NCBI GenBank assembly: GCA_946807835.1
Contig: OX327693.1
Span: 11,301,501 to 11,365,500, forward strand
From: Ailanthus altissimus
Lineage: Eukaryota > Streptophyta > Magnoliopsida > Sapindales > Simaroubaceae
DNA: 64,000 nt
Direction: 5' to 3'
Positions 13,495-25,764 of the stretch are shown here, piece after piece (position 1 is the first letter of the stretch; the number at the start of each line of letters is the position of its first letter). The position numbers and the translations under genes were made by a program. Under the pieces are notes generated by a model, which worked only from the letters and a program-made list of their open reading frames with translations, was not told the origin of the DNA and searched no databases.

Positions 13495-14390
13495 TTACCC
13501 ATTAAAGAGTAGGATTTTTTATGAGATCTATTTTTTTCAGGACGACTCATATTTTCAATCCACGAGATAGGCAAAATCAACTCATTTAGTCAGGTTATGG
13601 ATCTTTTAAAGTTTAAAGGGATACATGTAGTTACGTACTCCTGATGTGGTTTCTTTTACAAGATTCATCATTTCAAGACAAATTACTATGAACAATGTCT
13701 CTATAATTCAATTATGAAAGAGCGAACAAACATGCCAAAAGTTTAAGGACAATGATGCTACGTAAGGCACCCATCAGAGGGGTGTGATCAATACTGATTA
13801 TTACCTCTGTCGCCATCAACTATTATACCAAAACTTTGATTTTTGGCTGAAAAGTACTCCACTCGAGATAGAAACTTATGACTGACTTTCATTCATGGTT
13901 CTTACCATATTTTAACACTTTGATCATAAAAAAGAGTCAAAGAACCGATTGGCTGCTACTTATTTAGAATTCACTATTTTAGACGTCATTAACCATCTAT
14001 GAAGCCTTCAAAAAACTCAGAAGAGGCTGGTAGACTCTTCTATTTGGTTCTCGATATCATTTAATCATTGGAATCAATACAAAGAGAGGGAAAAGTACCA
14101 TAAAACCTACAATTCCTTTTAGATTAGAATAGAAGAACATATATATTTCTCTTTAGTTCTAATTTACTTATAACTTTAATTACATACATTAATTCTCTGC
14201 TTCTTGAACCTTGTCTTAGGAATAATGCCTGAGAAATGGAAAAGATCCTACAGGGTCATCAAAAAACTGGATCGATGAGCATACTTGTTGTAAACCGTAG
14301 AAGGGGAGGATATACCAACTTTCTCAAATATTTCGAGAGTGAAACAATTCTATGTGTAAAACCAATTTACATTATTTTAATAAATATTTT
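13495..14390. other. Unassigned interval
   Basis: About 900 bp without a recognisable gene or repeat boundary. Base composition is less AT-rich than the neighbouring foldback regions. It leads into a tandem repeat at 14400, and together they could be the 3' non-coding part of an old Gypsy element, since Tat/Ogre elements often carry tandem repeats there. That is inference only; I see no pol sequence. Confidence 0.35.
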
Positions 14391-14399
14391 TGATATGAA

Positions 14400-15159
14400 C
14401 TGTGAGCACTAACAATAGGTGTGAAGAGATTAGAGTACCTGATACTTTCTTCTTACAACACAAATTAAATAACCCAAAGGGATTAGAGTACTTGGTACCT
14501 TTTCTCTGTAAGATTACAGATACATGATACAGGTGTAAGGGGATCGAGTACCTAGTATCTTCCTCTGACACCTAAACTAACTCGGAGGGACTAGAGTACC
14601 CAATACCTTCCCTTTAGAAGGATACGGATACATGATACATGTGTGAGGGGACTAGAGTACCTAGTACCTTTATCTCTCACCTCAAATAACCCGAAGGGAT
14701 TGTAGTACTTTATACCTTCCTTCCGCAAGGTTAAGATACATGATACAGGTGTAAGGGGACTGAGTACTTGGTACCTTCCTCTCATACCTCAAATAACCCG
14801 AAGGGACTGTAGTACCTAGTACCTTTCTTTTGTGAGGTTAAAAATACATGATACAGGTATGAGGGGACTATAGTACCTAATACATTCCTCTCTTACCTCA
14901 AATAACTTGGAGGGACTAGAATACTTGGTACTTTCTTTTCGTAAGGTTACAAATACATGAAATAGGTGTGAGGGGCTCGAATACCTAGTACATTCCTTTA
15001 ACACCTCAAATACACACAGAGGGACTAGAGTGATTGATACCTTCCCTCGGTGTGAATACAGTTTCATGAAACCACCCGAAGGGAGTGTAGTACCCAGTAC
15101 CTTCCCTTCGCGTGGATATAGTTATACATGAAGCCACATAGAGGGACTAGAGTACCTAG
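14400..15159. repeat. Dimeric tandem repeat, about 54 bp half-units
   Basis: The phrase GAGTACCTAGTACCTT and close variants recur 14 times, with starts near 14433, 14487, 14548, 14597, 14657, 14704, 14764, 14811, 14872, 14920, 14980, 15029, 15089 and 15150. Spacing alternates between roughly 48 and 60 bp, so the true unit is a dimer of about 108 bp. Between phrases alternate a CTCAAATAACCCGAAGGGA-like segment and a GATACATGATACAGGTGT-like segment. Several minus-strand open frames here are by-products of the repeat. It is cut by solo LTR C and resumes at 17475. Confidence 0.85.
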
Positions 15160-17474
15160 TGTTGGCAGAGGATCTAAGACACGTGGGTGTGTGCATATGC
15201 AATTGTGTCTATTGCGTAAATATATATCAAATACATATTTAAGTCTTACGGAAGCGTGAAACTTACAATAAACACAATAAATAAAATATATTAATCGCAT
15301 TAATATATTTATAAGATAGAGAACTCACCAAAATATGTAACGTTATACACGTATATCCCTAGAGTCCGTATGGAGACCAACTCACAAGTAATTCTAGTCA
15401 CTAATACGATGAGCTTGGTGAGCTAGAACAGTAACCCTATATCCAGTACGGGATTAACTTTTAATCCCAAAATTGGCCGGTGTGTATTTTTCATCATTTT
15501 CTCCAAAAGGATAAGAAATAAAAAATTTGAAACAATCTACCATTGCTTCAATTGGAAGCATAGAGAAAAATGAAACAATTTCATTTTTTCCTTTTTTTTT
15601 CTTTTTTTTTTCTTCTTCTTCTTCACATTCTTTTCTTCCTCTCCATTTCTTCTCTCTTTCTCGGCCAAATTTTGGCCACCAACACACACTTTTTCCAAAT
15701 TCTCCTCTCTCTCTCTTTATATATATCTAATATATATAATATAATAATAATATAATATATATTATATATTAATAATAAAATAATACTAATGGGTGCCAAC
15801 TTTTGGCACCCAAAATATAATAATATTATTATATATAATATAATATAATAAGAGGAATATTTTAATTATTTGAACATTAAATAATTAAAATATGAAATGA
15901 TCATTTTGCCCCTCATGAATAGTTACCAAGTCTACCCCTAGTAGGTCTCACCAAATTCTACACTCGGGTAAACTCAACTGAGGGTCCACAATACGCTACG
16001 TGTCATAATACAATAGTAAAAAATAATTATTAACTAATTGTTGTACTTAACACTTAAATACAGACACGCACGCATTCTCATGGTATTACTGAATATTGAT
16101 GGATTAAATAATTTAATCTGGCACGCTGCCCCAGTACACAACAAGTACACTCCATATCGCGAGACTCCCTAAGTCTAACACTTGATTCGTCAAATGAAAC
16201 TATTCTATGAGTCTGTGAGCAATGCCCCACGCACACGTCACGAATATACAAATCAGCGCGTTGAATCATACAAGTTAAGGTTATAACACATATGTATAGC
16301 CCTTCCGTCATGATATCCTGGATGTGCGGGGATATAGATTATCACCGTCAAATCCCCTAGTGAAATGGAATTATTCTATGAGTCCGTGAGCAATGCCCTA
16401 CGCACACATCAGGAATATACAAATCAGCGCGTTGAACCATGCAAGTTGAGGTTATAACATATATGTATAGTCCTTCCGTCATGATATCCTGGATGTGCGG
16501 GGATATAAATTATCACCGTCAAACCTCCTAGTGCTCATCCATATCTTATCTTCAAACTCGTATCTCATTGCACAATTTGTGCAAACTCTTTTACCATATT
16601 GTTCCACCCTAGTGGAACTCTTTCCCAGGATGGTTGCTTGTGGCCACAAAACTTTCTGAGATACAGTCTCGAAGCAACTGGATATTTAACTCCATATGAG
16701 AGCTGATGGATCCCATATCTATACACATTGGACTCTATAAGCATCAGACTATACCCAGCGACATCCAGCGGTCACACCATGAAAGGTCTATGACATGCGT
16801 GGAATCAAAGTATGGTAGATCACTTACAAGCCCATCGTGGCACTCAGGTTAAAGGACCATGTATACTATTCAACTTGAGAAGATCCTCTATTGACGACTT
16901 ACATTGGGTGTCTATCGGAGGCCCTCGTGAACCTGTCTCATATCTAATCCTAACTGGATACCAATATATCAATACGAGGTCCAAGCTCACAGTTGTCTAG
17001 GAACAACCATCTATATCCTATAGGTATGACATAAGCTGATCTATATAAAAAGGTATCCACCGATAGACTCGCATTGGCAGAAATAGATCAAGGATAATTA
17101 TTCAAGAATATACTTGCGCAACTAGCATTTCCTGGCACCTGATTGTAACTCTTGTAACTATATAGTTACTGGCATATTCCCAAGTCTATGTCCCATTACA
17201 GACAAGGTTCTAACTCTTGGATATGCTGAGTATTATAACCAATTAATACTTAACCGTGTTAACATTAGCAATTATATGTCTCAGTATGGCTAACTATGAG
17301 CCTTTATCTAAACTTTTTAGATCTGATCCAAACTCCTTCAGATCTACAATCTCTGTAACGTTACATGCATAATATTATATAAATGAGTATTAGCGATTTA
17401 ATGGGAATGTACACTTGTATAAATACACAAGTATATGTACATTCAGGATTAGCAAGTAAGTACCGACCCTAACA
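15160..17474 (-). mobile_element. Solo LTR C (E1 family) with perfect target duplication
   Basis: Plus strand TGTTGGCAGAGGATC to CCGACCCTAACA; on the minus strand it starts TGTTAGGGTCGG, parallel to the E1 5' LTR. It is flanked by CCTAG at 15155-15159 and CCTAG at 17475-17479, a perfect 5 bp target duplication, with no internal region. It is 2315 bp because of an internal 171 bp duplication and a low-complexity stretch (T-rich, then TA-rich) at 15580-15860. The open frames at 15454-15755 are products of that low-complexity stretch. Confidence 0.93.
16191..16532. repeat. 171 bp tandem duplication inside solo LTR C
   Basis: Two copies at an exact offset of 171 bp: TATTCTATGAGT at 16201 and 16372, and GATGTGCGGGGATATA at 16321 and 16492. 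The other LTRs of the family appear to hold a single copy of this block (for example 2580-2760). It is therefore private to this copy or its close relatives. Confidence 0.85.
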
Positions 17475-18101
17475 CCTAGTATATTCCTTTTGTATGGATA
17501 CATTTACATAAAACCACCCGAGGGCCTGGAGTACTTGGTGGCTGTTAAGGGCGCTTGAGATAGCCATCCTTGGTGGCTATCAAGGGCTCGTGATGCACTG
17601 AACCTAGATGGCGGTCCATTGTCGCCTGGGTTCGGTCAAATACACCCAATAAGCCATTTTTGGCTGAATTTCAATGTTTGTTTTCATCATTCTAACTTAT
17701 TTTTCACATTTAATTTATATATTTCATCTATTTCTGACTTCAAATGTAATTTATAACTCATTTCTAACAAATATCAAAATTTCTCAAAAATTTAAAAAAA
17801 ACTTACCAAGAATCGGCCATTTTGGAGTTTAAAGTGTTAAATATGTTTTGCAAGACCTTATTTACGTAATGGTAACTTCCAAATCTTCAATCCAACTAAA
17901 TTTTACTTAAGAAAATTTAGAATATATTTGGATAAAGAGAGAGAGTGCGTGTATGTGTGTTTTAAGGGTATAAAAGTTCGATTTCTAAATGTTTGGCTAT
18001 TAAAGAATGTTAACTTAAAATGTGATAAATAAATACAATTATAAAATATAGGTGCTATTTGTGAAAATTTTCCAAAAAAACACAACAAAATAATTACATA
18101 C
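17475..18101. other. Tail of the tandem repeat, then unassigned DNA
   Basis: 17475-17545 resumes the tandem repeat (CCTAGTATATTCC, ACCACCCGAGGG, GTACTTGGTGG). After that I see no gene up to the left end of E3. The last five bases, CATAC, are the target duplication of E3. Confidence 0.6.
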
Positions 18102-19536
18102 TGACACGTCTAGAATATAGGAATTTATTCCCAAGTGTAGGATTGTCGAAGTAATAAATAACCCGATGAGAATGGGGTCTATCCACAGAGAAGTAGAATT
18201 AAAATTATAAATTATAAATACTTTTAAGATAATTAATACAGCATAAGATATTTGCAAATATTAATTCAATTAACTAATTCAGATAAAACACTAAGGTTCG
18301 AGGGATCTACTTTTGGTATAAGAAGTAAGAATATATTTAATTATTTTTTATAACTCAATTGGAATCCTCACACAAAGGAGGTTCTAACCGAAAAATATAA
18401 CAATTAAAGTTCATCATCATTTATATATTGATTAGTATTTATTTCTATCAATTATTATACACAAAATCTTATAAATGGGTTCAAGTATTTATTATGCCAA
18501 TCTTTATATTTGTCTACAATAAATCAAGACTCCCACTTTACAAGAAAGGTTATATACACCAAATCTTGTAAATGGTTTTAAGAATTTATTGTGCCAAGTA
18601 TAAGGTTTGTCAATAATAAATCAAGAATCACCACTTTTAGAAGAAAAGGGGATTAATTCTACAAACAAAATAAATACATCATATATAAACTTGCATAACT
18701 TAAGAATGAAGCATTAAATTCATGAATAAATATTAAACATATCTTATTACCTTGCCAAGAGCTTTACCCTTTCACCTTAACTTAAAGAAAATTATTTGGA
18801 CATAATAAAACTAAAGAAAAATAAAAAAAATGGAAGAAGAAATAACATGATTTAATAGTAAACAAGAGAAATAAATTTACAAAGAAATAGATACAAAGGA
18901 CAAGTATTTTGAACTAAATTCTAACTTTCTAATTACATCATTTAGTCATAAACAAGTCACCTATTTATAGAAAAACATGGATAAATCGAGACAAATTTGG
19001 AGGGAACCACTTGGATGATGAAAGTCAAGAATGGTGGCAAAATAATTTGCATTGATTATCACTAGGGCACCAACTTGATTATCCAATTTAGAATTAATGT
19101 GATCCGAATTAGCTGTCACTCAAAACATCAAAGTTGTAGATAAGTCTCTTATCTTTCCAAATTGAGTGATCTCATATATATTAGATATGTATTTCTATAG
19201 TTATAGGCTAAATACTGATAACTGTTCAATCTGGGCCTGTACTGCAGATCAGTTCTATTCTAGGCCATTTTCACCCTCTAAACACTCAAATTTCAAATAC
19301 TCTATAAAATACAATATGTTAGCCCATTGAGTCAGATCTTTACAGGATTAAGAATCACCTCAATTGGATCTTTAGATAGAACGTTATGTCCATTTTACCA
19401 AACCTACCACAAAATAGTTAAAAGATAATTAGGTACAATATTGTAAACATACTTAAGTTAAGAAAATTAAATACACTAGTAATACAAAACAATCATGTAA
19501 AACTCTTATTAAATGGGTAATTTCAAGTGTTCATCA
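18102..19536 (-). repeat. 3' LTR of E3
   Basis: Plus strand TGACACGTCTAGAATATAGG to AAGTGTTCATCA, matching 28343-29777 end to end at equal length. Preceded on the minus strand by the polypurine tract. No coding content. Confidence 0.93.
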
Positions 19537-19551
19537 CACCCCCCCAACTGG
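19537..19551 (-). other. Polypurine tract of E3
   Basis: Minus strand AGTTGGGGGGGTG directly before the LTR start TGATGAAC. A G-rich tract of this kind is usual for Athila and related Gypsy elements and primes plus-strand synthesis. Confidence 0.85.
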
Positions 19552-20816
19552 CTTATTGCTAGTCCCTAGCAATTCGGGCATAAATAAAATTTGAACACTA
19601 TCTAAGTATTTCAAACAAAACGCCAGTTCATGATCACAATCGCTATAAAGGTTATTTCAATCATAACTTCCAAAAAAGTTTTGTGTGTGTGTGAATTAAG
19701 CCAAAGGCTTCTTACCATAAACCACAACATATATAGCCTTAAAAAGTTTTCCAAGTAAAAGCTTCAACTACATATCCTCAAAGGTGAATAACTTATTTAA
19801 TGGCTTAGGATTTCACTCATGGAGTTGGAAATAGATAATCGCTCGAGAAAAAGTTATATTTAGGGACAGACAAACAAACTAACATTGATCTAAAGATAGA
19901 AAAATTAATTATTTAGAGTCAAACCATTATTGCCACTTGCTAGCTTCAAGACTTTGATTATTTTATGCGAATCTTATGAATACAGAGTCTGGTGATAAGA
20001 TTGTTTCTTAATGACTTTAGTCTTCTAAATTGAATAGAGACTTTATTGAACTGAATTGACTTTTTTTTTTTTAATAATCTATATTTTTTTTTGTTTTTTT
20101 TTTACTTCAGCTAAGCAACCAAATCATTTCTTGTCCCAAATAATGTCATTCCAAACAAAAATTAACCATTTCAAAAGATCAATGAAAGTTCATAAGCTGT
20201 TATCTCAAACCTTTCTACTCACTCACAAAAGATATGTGAGTTTAAAAAATAATATGTATACTTAAACATGAAAATTCTCTTGGCTATATATATTGAATCA
20301 TCCATCTTACCATAAGACTTAATATTGTTCTCAAGTAATAATTTTGGAAGCTATTCTTTAGTAACCTAGATAGAAAAAGTGATTTAAACTAAACAATTTT
20401 GAAATCATACATCGATAGCAAAGCAAATTTATTTACACAAGAGTTATCAAAAACTTAAGTAACAAACAATTATACATAAAATGCATTAAAAATAAAACAA
20501 TTAGAATGTGTTTCATACGTTTATAATGTACTCTTTACTTTGTCATTCTAAAACTAGAATGCGTCTCAAGAATACATAAATGAACATTTTACTCACGTCA
20601 TTCATGATAATAATTTTTTTTTTAGTAAACAAAGTGATAACAATAATATCAACTATCCTCCACCCCAACCAGATTGAGACATTGTCTTCAATGTCAAAAT
20701 ATAGAAAGAGTAAAGTATAGAAGATATCACCTGAAACATCTTTTATTGAAAATTAAACCTGCAACAAAATAAAACAAGCCACACAAAATGCTTAAAAATA
20801 CATAGAAGTAGATAGG
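19552..20816 (-). other. Non-coding 3' region of E3
   Basis: Between the LOG-like pseudogene and the polypurine tract. AT-rich with runs of T near 20061-20105; no credible reading frame. The open stretch at 20056-20265 is low-complexity. Confidence 0.5.
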
Positions 20817-21468
20817 CTACAGATGAAGGGTCAAATCTATCTTGCGTTTCTTTTCACTGTTATCAGTATACCAATCTATCTGACTCATTGTTGGATCAGA
20901 TATAGGTGTAAAAGCTTGTAGTTCATCGAGTAACTGATCAACAGTTGAAGCAGAAATGAGGATCTGTCGTGCTGTAGATGAGACAAATTATTTTTCCACC
21001 GCATAGTCAAGAAAAGATAACAACCCATTATAAAAATCATCAACATTTAACAAACCAATTGGTTTTTTATGGATTTGCAATTATTCTATGAGACAATTTG
21101 AAAATTTTCCTCCAATGTTCCGAAACCTCCAGGTAGAGCTATGAAGGCATCAGCATTACGAAGCATAAAAGAAATTCGTTCATACATTGATGATACCTGT
21201 AACTCATCTCTAATTGATTTTCCTACAATGTCTCCAACAGTTAGAGCTTTGGGTATAATACCTAAAACTCGACTGCCATTATTTTGTGCAGCGGTTGCCA
21301 CACGTCCTATTAATCCAAGACTACCTCCCCTATATACTAAATGAATATTTCGCTCAACTAACACCTTACCTGTTTCTGCTGCTTCTACAAACTCACTAAT
21401 TTTTCCAGGGCTGGATCCACAAAAGATATAATTTTTTTTGTAAATTTACGAGTTGATGATCCTTCCAT
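20817..21468 (-). pseudogene. LOG-like (cytokinin riboside monophosphate phosphoribohydrolase) pseudogene captured by E3
   Basis: LOG enzymes release active cytokinin bases from their riboside 5'-monophosphates in the cytosol. The minus strand starts at an ATG (21466-21468) and ends at a stop (20817-20819), near the full length of plant LOG proteins (about 215 residues). Recognisable in order: a CGSSPG-like start; LVERNIHLVYRGGSLGLIG, where LOG usually has YGGGSVGLMG, so one motif glycine has become arginine; VLGIIPKAL; then NADAFIALPGGFGTLEE, which contains the family hallmark PGGxGTxxE; then [20 protein letters not shown] and ISASTVDQLLDEL. Breaks: an eight-A run near 21435 shifts the frame, stops and a small indel follow TLEE near 21086, and a stop near 21000. 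No introns are visible although plant LOG genes are multi-exon, so it looks RNA-derived. It lies in the env position of E3. Family identity is secure; its origin is inference. Confidence 0.85.
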
Positions 21469-21699
21469 GATTACACTCACCCTCTCTCTTGAATAATTTT
21501 GAGTTTGTATAAAGATGTAGAAACAATGCAATGTATTTATAGAGCCAAGAAGGTGTTACAAAGTTAAGTCACATGGGGTGTCGGTTTAAAATGCAAAATT
21601 TTCAAAAAGGACTATAGGTGGTTGATTATTGAAAAGACATTTGAGTTTGAAATGAAACATTTAAAAATAATAGCTATAGTAAATATATACAAGTAGTTG

Positions 21700-22290
21700 T
21701 GATTGTGGCTCACATCTTCCTCTGGTTTTACGTCTAGTAACGGCTTAAATGCCCTCTATGGGTCGGGGATAGGCTTCCCATCTAATTTTCTTATAAATTG
21801 GCAAACAGGGTCTTTTAAAGTCAGATTCTCGATACTGTACCGCTCATGTTCTTTTAGAAATATATCCCATAATTCACAAATTGCAATATGCACATATCCA
21901 CTAGGATGCGTCTCAAGAGTCGATAAGATATTATCTAAAGACGCCTTACTCAGGCCATCCTTAATGAACCTAATTTTATCTTCGCGATTTACAGACACCA
22001 TTCCTAAAGTGCGGCAACATGTGTTGCAAGTTGTGCGTGCACACTTGTAACAAGCATTTAATCGTTTTGCTATTTATTTTTTTAAAAAAGAACTTTTACC
22101 TAAGCCAGGCATGTAAGAAATTAATGAGTCTGAAAATTCACCTGTCAATCGAACTTTGACTTCAATTAACCAACGTAAATCAACAGGTATATTCATAATC
22201 ATTAATAACCTTAATCTTTCACATCTTGCTTGGTAAATTTTCTTCAAGGAATTTTGAGGCAATGAGGGAAAACGCTTTTTCAAATTCTAT
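21700..22290 (-). pseudogene. Unidentified reading frame with Cys cluster in E3
   Basis: I do not recognise this protein. On the minus strand one frame reads from about 22286 to 21756 with a single internal stop at 22074-22076, about 176 codons. Just after that stop lies CYKCARTTCNTCC, a CX2CX4CX2C cluster that could bind zinc, followed by a charged helical-looking region with EDKIRFIKDGLSKASLDNIL and ETHPSGYVHIAICELWDIF. It follows pol and precedes the LOG-like pseudogene, all in the same direction. It has no similarity I can see to the Athila env-like domain at 48957-50084. The first codon is unclear: a stop lies at 22287-22289 and the first in-frame ATG comes well inside. It may be a second captured host fragment or a divergent element ORF. 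Confidence 0.45.
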
Positions 22291-22507
22291 AGAATGTCAT
22301 CCAATTTTTTTTTTTTTAGAAAATGGGGAAGAAAAGAAGATATCAGTAATTATGGGAAACTGACAAAATTGACTTGAAATATCACGGAGTACCGTTATCC
22401 GCCACTTAACCGGGGTGCAAAACAAAACTTTAACAAAACTACTAAATTAACCTGCAAAAAAAAAGGTTAGAAGAAGAATAAATATATATAAATATATAAA
22501 ACAAAGA

Positions 22508-25500
22508 TTAATTAGTCTCGTAACAAGGGTCCGACAGGGACGTAAATTCTTCATGAAAAATTTGGTTTTCTAGAAACGGCTTGAGTCTTTGCCCATTTAC
22601 TTTAAACACATTCCCATTTTTAGAATTTTCAATGTCAATTGTTCCATAAGGGTACACATGTTTCACAATAAAAGGGCCACTCTATCTTGATCTTAATTTT
22701 CCAGAGAATATGTGAAGTCGAGAATTATAAAGCAAAACCTTCTGACCAGTGTCAAATGATTTTCTCTGAATTTTTTTATCATGAAAAGCTTTGATTTTAG
22801 CTTTATGAATTTTTGAATTCTCATATGCATCATTTCTCAATTCTTCAAGTTCATTTATTTGTAATTTACGTATGTGTCCAGCAGAATCAAGATTTTCATT
22901 AAAACTTTTAATAGCCTAATAGGCTTTATGCTTAAGTTTCACAGGTAAATGACAAGGTTTTTCATAAACTATCCTATAGGGAGACATACCCAATAAAGTT
23001 TTAAAAGCAGTTCTATAAGCCAACAGTGCATTATTTAGTCTTAAAGACCAATCTTTGCGATTTGGGTTTACAGTTTTTTCTAAAATTTATTTTATCTTCC
23101 TATTTGCTAATTCAACTTGTCCACTTGTCTGAGGATGATAAGGGGTGCCAACTTTATGAGTAATACCATATTTTTTCACTAATGTTTCAAATGGTCTATT
23201 ACAAAAATGCTTACCCCCATCACTTATAATGGCTCGAGGGATTCCAAATCGACTTAAGATATTTTTTTTCAAAAATTTCATGACTGTTTTATGGTCATTA
23301 TTTCGACATGGAATAGCCTCAATCTATTTTGAGACATAATCTACTGCAACTAAGATATACATAAATCCAAATGATAACGAAAATGGTCCAATGAAATCTA
23401 TCCCCCAACAATTAAAGATTTCAATAACAAGAATAGGGTTCAAAGGTATCATGTTTTGTTTTGAAATTGATCCCAACTTTTGACAATTTTCACATGTTAT
23501 ACAAAATGCATGTGTATCTTTAAATAAAGTGGGCCAATAAAATTCACACTGCAAGATTTTTTCAGCTGTTTTCTTTGATGAGAAATGTCCCCCACATGCT
23601 TCAGAATGACAAAATTCAATAATTTTATTTACCTCATTGTCGAGTATGCATCTTTAAAATATTTGATCACGACAATATTTGAAGAGATAAGGATCATCCC
23701 AATAAAATTTTCTCACCTTAATTAAAAATTTTCTTTTGTCTTGAGCATTCCATTGAGGTAACATTTCTCCTGTTACAAGAAAATTAACAATATTAGTATA
23801 ACAAGGCATTGTAACAGTAGAAAATAAAAATTCATCGGGAAAAGAATCAATAATAAGTGTTATTTCTGTTGATGAATCTAGTGTGAGTCTTGATGAGTGA
23901 TATGCAACAACATTCTCAGCTCCCTTTTATTCTTGATAGTGATAATAAATTCTTGAAGCAATAGAATCCATCGAATCAGCCTTGGTTTTGCATCCTATTT
24001 TGACATTAAGTACCTTACAACAGCATGGTCAGTAAATACAACAGTTGAAGAACCAATTAAGTAAGAACGAAATTTGTCTAATACAAATATTACAGTAAGT
24101 AGTTCTTTTTCAGTTGTTGTGTAATTCATTTGTGCACTGTTTAAAGTTCTACTTGCGTAATAAATTACATAGAATTTACCTTCCTTTCTTTGTTCCAATA
24201 CAGCACCAACAGCGTAGTCACTAGCATCACATATGAGCTCAAAAGGTAAAGACCAGTCAGGAGATTGTATGATAGGAGCAGATGTTAAGAGGCCAATTAA
24301 TTTTTCAAACGCATTTTGACACTCTTGAGTCCACTTAAATGATACATCTTTTGCTAAGAGGTTACAAATAGGTTTAGATATAGCACTAAAGTGTTTTATA
24401 AACCTCTTATAGAATCCAGCATGTCCTAAAAAGGATCAGACTTCTCTGACTGTTTTTGGTTGAGGCAAATGTGTAATGAGTTCGACTTTTGCCTTATCCA
24501 CTTCAATTCCTTTAGAAGATACTATATGTCCTAAAATAATTTTAGAAGTAACCATGTAATGACATTTTTCCCAATTCAATACAAGACTCTTTTCTTCACA
24601 TCTTTTGAAGACCTTTTCTAAGTTTTCAAGACAATTATCAAAAGAATTTCCAAACACAGTTAAATCATCCATGAAAACTTCTAAATAATGCTCAATCATG
24701 TCACTAAAAATGCTTAACATACATCTCTGAAATGTTGCTGGGGCATTACAAAGTCCAAAGGGCATTCTTTTAAAAGCAAAGGTTCCAAAAGGGCATGTGA
24801 ATGTAGTCTTTTCTTGATCCTCTAGTGCTATAGGAATTTGATAATAGCCAGAGTAACCATCTAGAAAGCAATAGTAGGGATGTTCTGCTACTCTTTCTAT
24901 AATTTGATCAAGGCATGGTAAAGGAAAATGGTCTTTTCTAGTGGTCGAGTTCAACTTTCTATAATCTATGCACATTCTCCAACTATGAGACTCGAGTTGG
25001 TATTAACTCACCTTTTTCATTTTCAATGATTGTGATTCCAGATTATTTTGGTACTACTTGAATAGGACTTACCAACTTACTATCTGAGATAGGATAGATG
25101 ATTCCTACTTCAAGTAATTTGAGAACTTCAGCTCTTACTACCTTTTTCATATATGGATTTAATCTCCTTTGAGGTTGTTGGGAAGTTTTGGCATTATCCT
25201 CTAGGTGTATTCTATGTGTGCAAATCAAAGGATTAATACCATTTATGTCTTTTAAAGTCCACCCAATTGCATTTTTATGCATTTTCAATAATTCAATCAA
25301 CTTACCTTCTTGTTCGTTTGTGAGTGTAGAAGAGATTACCACCGGGTAAGTTTGTTTCTCTCTAAGAAATGCATATTTCAGTCCTTCAGGCAGAGGTTTT
25401 AACTCCAACTTTAAAATTTCGTTCTTTTTATCCTCATTTTCTCCCAATTCTTCAAACTTTCGTTTCCATCTTTTATTTTTAATTACCTGTACACAGTTAA

Positions 25501-25750
25501 GTAAAGAACATATATCAGAGATTTCAGGATCTAATTGTATATTTGACTCAAATGAATTTATTAAACACATTTCTAAGGGATCGGTAGAACTTTTTTTTTT
25601 AATATGATCCTCCACAATCGTTTCAATCATGTCACCTTTTTCACTTTCATCCTCCCCTTCATATAGTTGCTTACACATATTGAAAACATTGAGTTTGAGT
25701 GTCATGTTTCCAAATGAAAGCTTTATTACTCTATTTCTACAATTAATCAA
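22508..25750 (-). pseudogene. E3 Gypsy pol relic (RT, RNase H, integrase)
   Basis: Athila-type polymerase region on the minus strand. Reverse transcriptase lies at about 25150-24436, with CIDYRKLNSTTRKDHFPLPC, FLDGYSGYYQIPIA, FGLCNAPATFQRCM and the catalytic FMDD at 24664-24675. RNase H lies at 24198-23995, with YYASRTLNSAQMNYTTTEKE. Integrase has a CENCQK zinc-finger end near 23490, a WGIDFIGPF core at 23400 and [13 protein letters not shown] sequence near 23130, ending in a [11 protein letters not shown] tail at about 22600, with the stop at 22508. The order RT-RH-IN defines Gypsy. A stop and a frameshift near 25030-24980 and further breaks near 24430, 23650 and 22920 inactivate it. Confidence 0.9.
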
Positions 25751-25764
25751 AGCGTTAGAAATTG

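Noticed and set aside
14377..15300. Series of minus-strand open frames of 64-83 codons
   Set aside because: They follow the tandem repeat and its border with solo LTR C; repeated phrases such as KGTKYSNPFGLF simply translate the DNA repeat.
15454..15755. Open frames rich in Glu/Lys (minus) or Phe/Ser (plus)
   Set aside because: They come from the T-rich low-complexity stretch in solo LTR C.
21141..21344. 67-codon plus-strand frame
   Set aside because: Antisense shadow of the LOG-like pseudogene.
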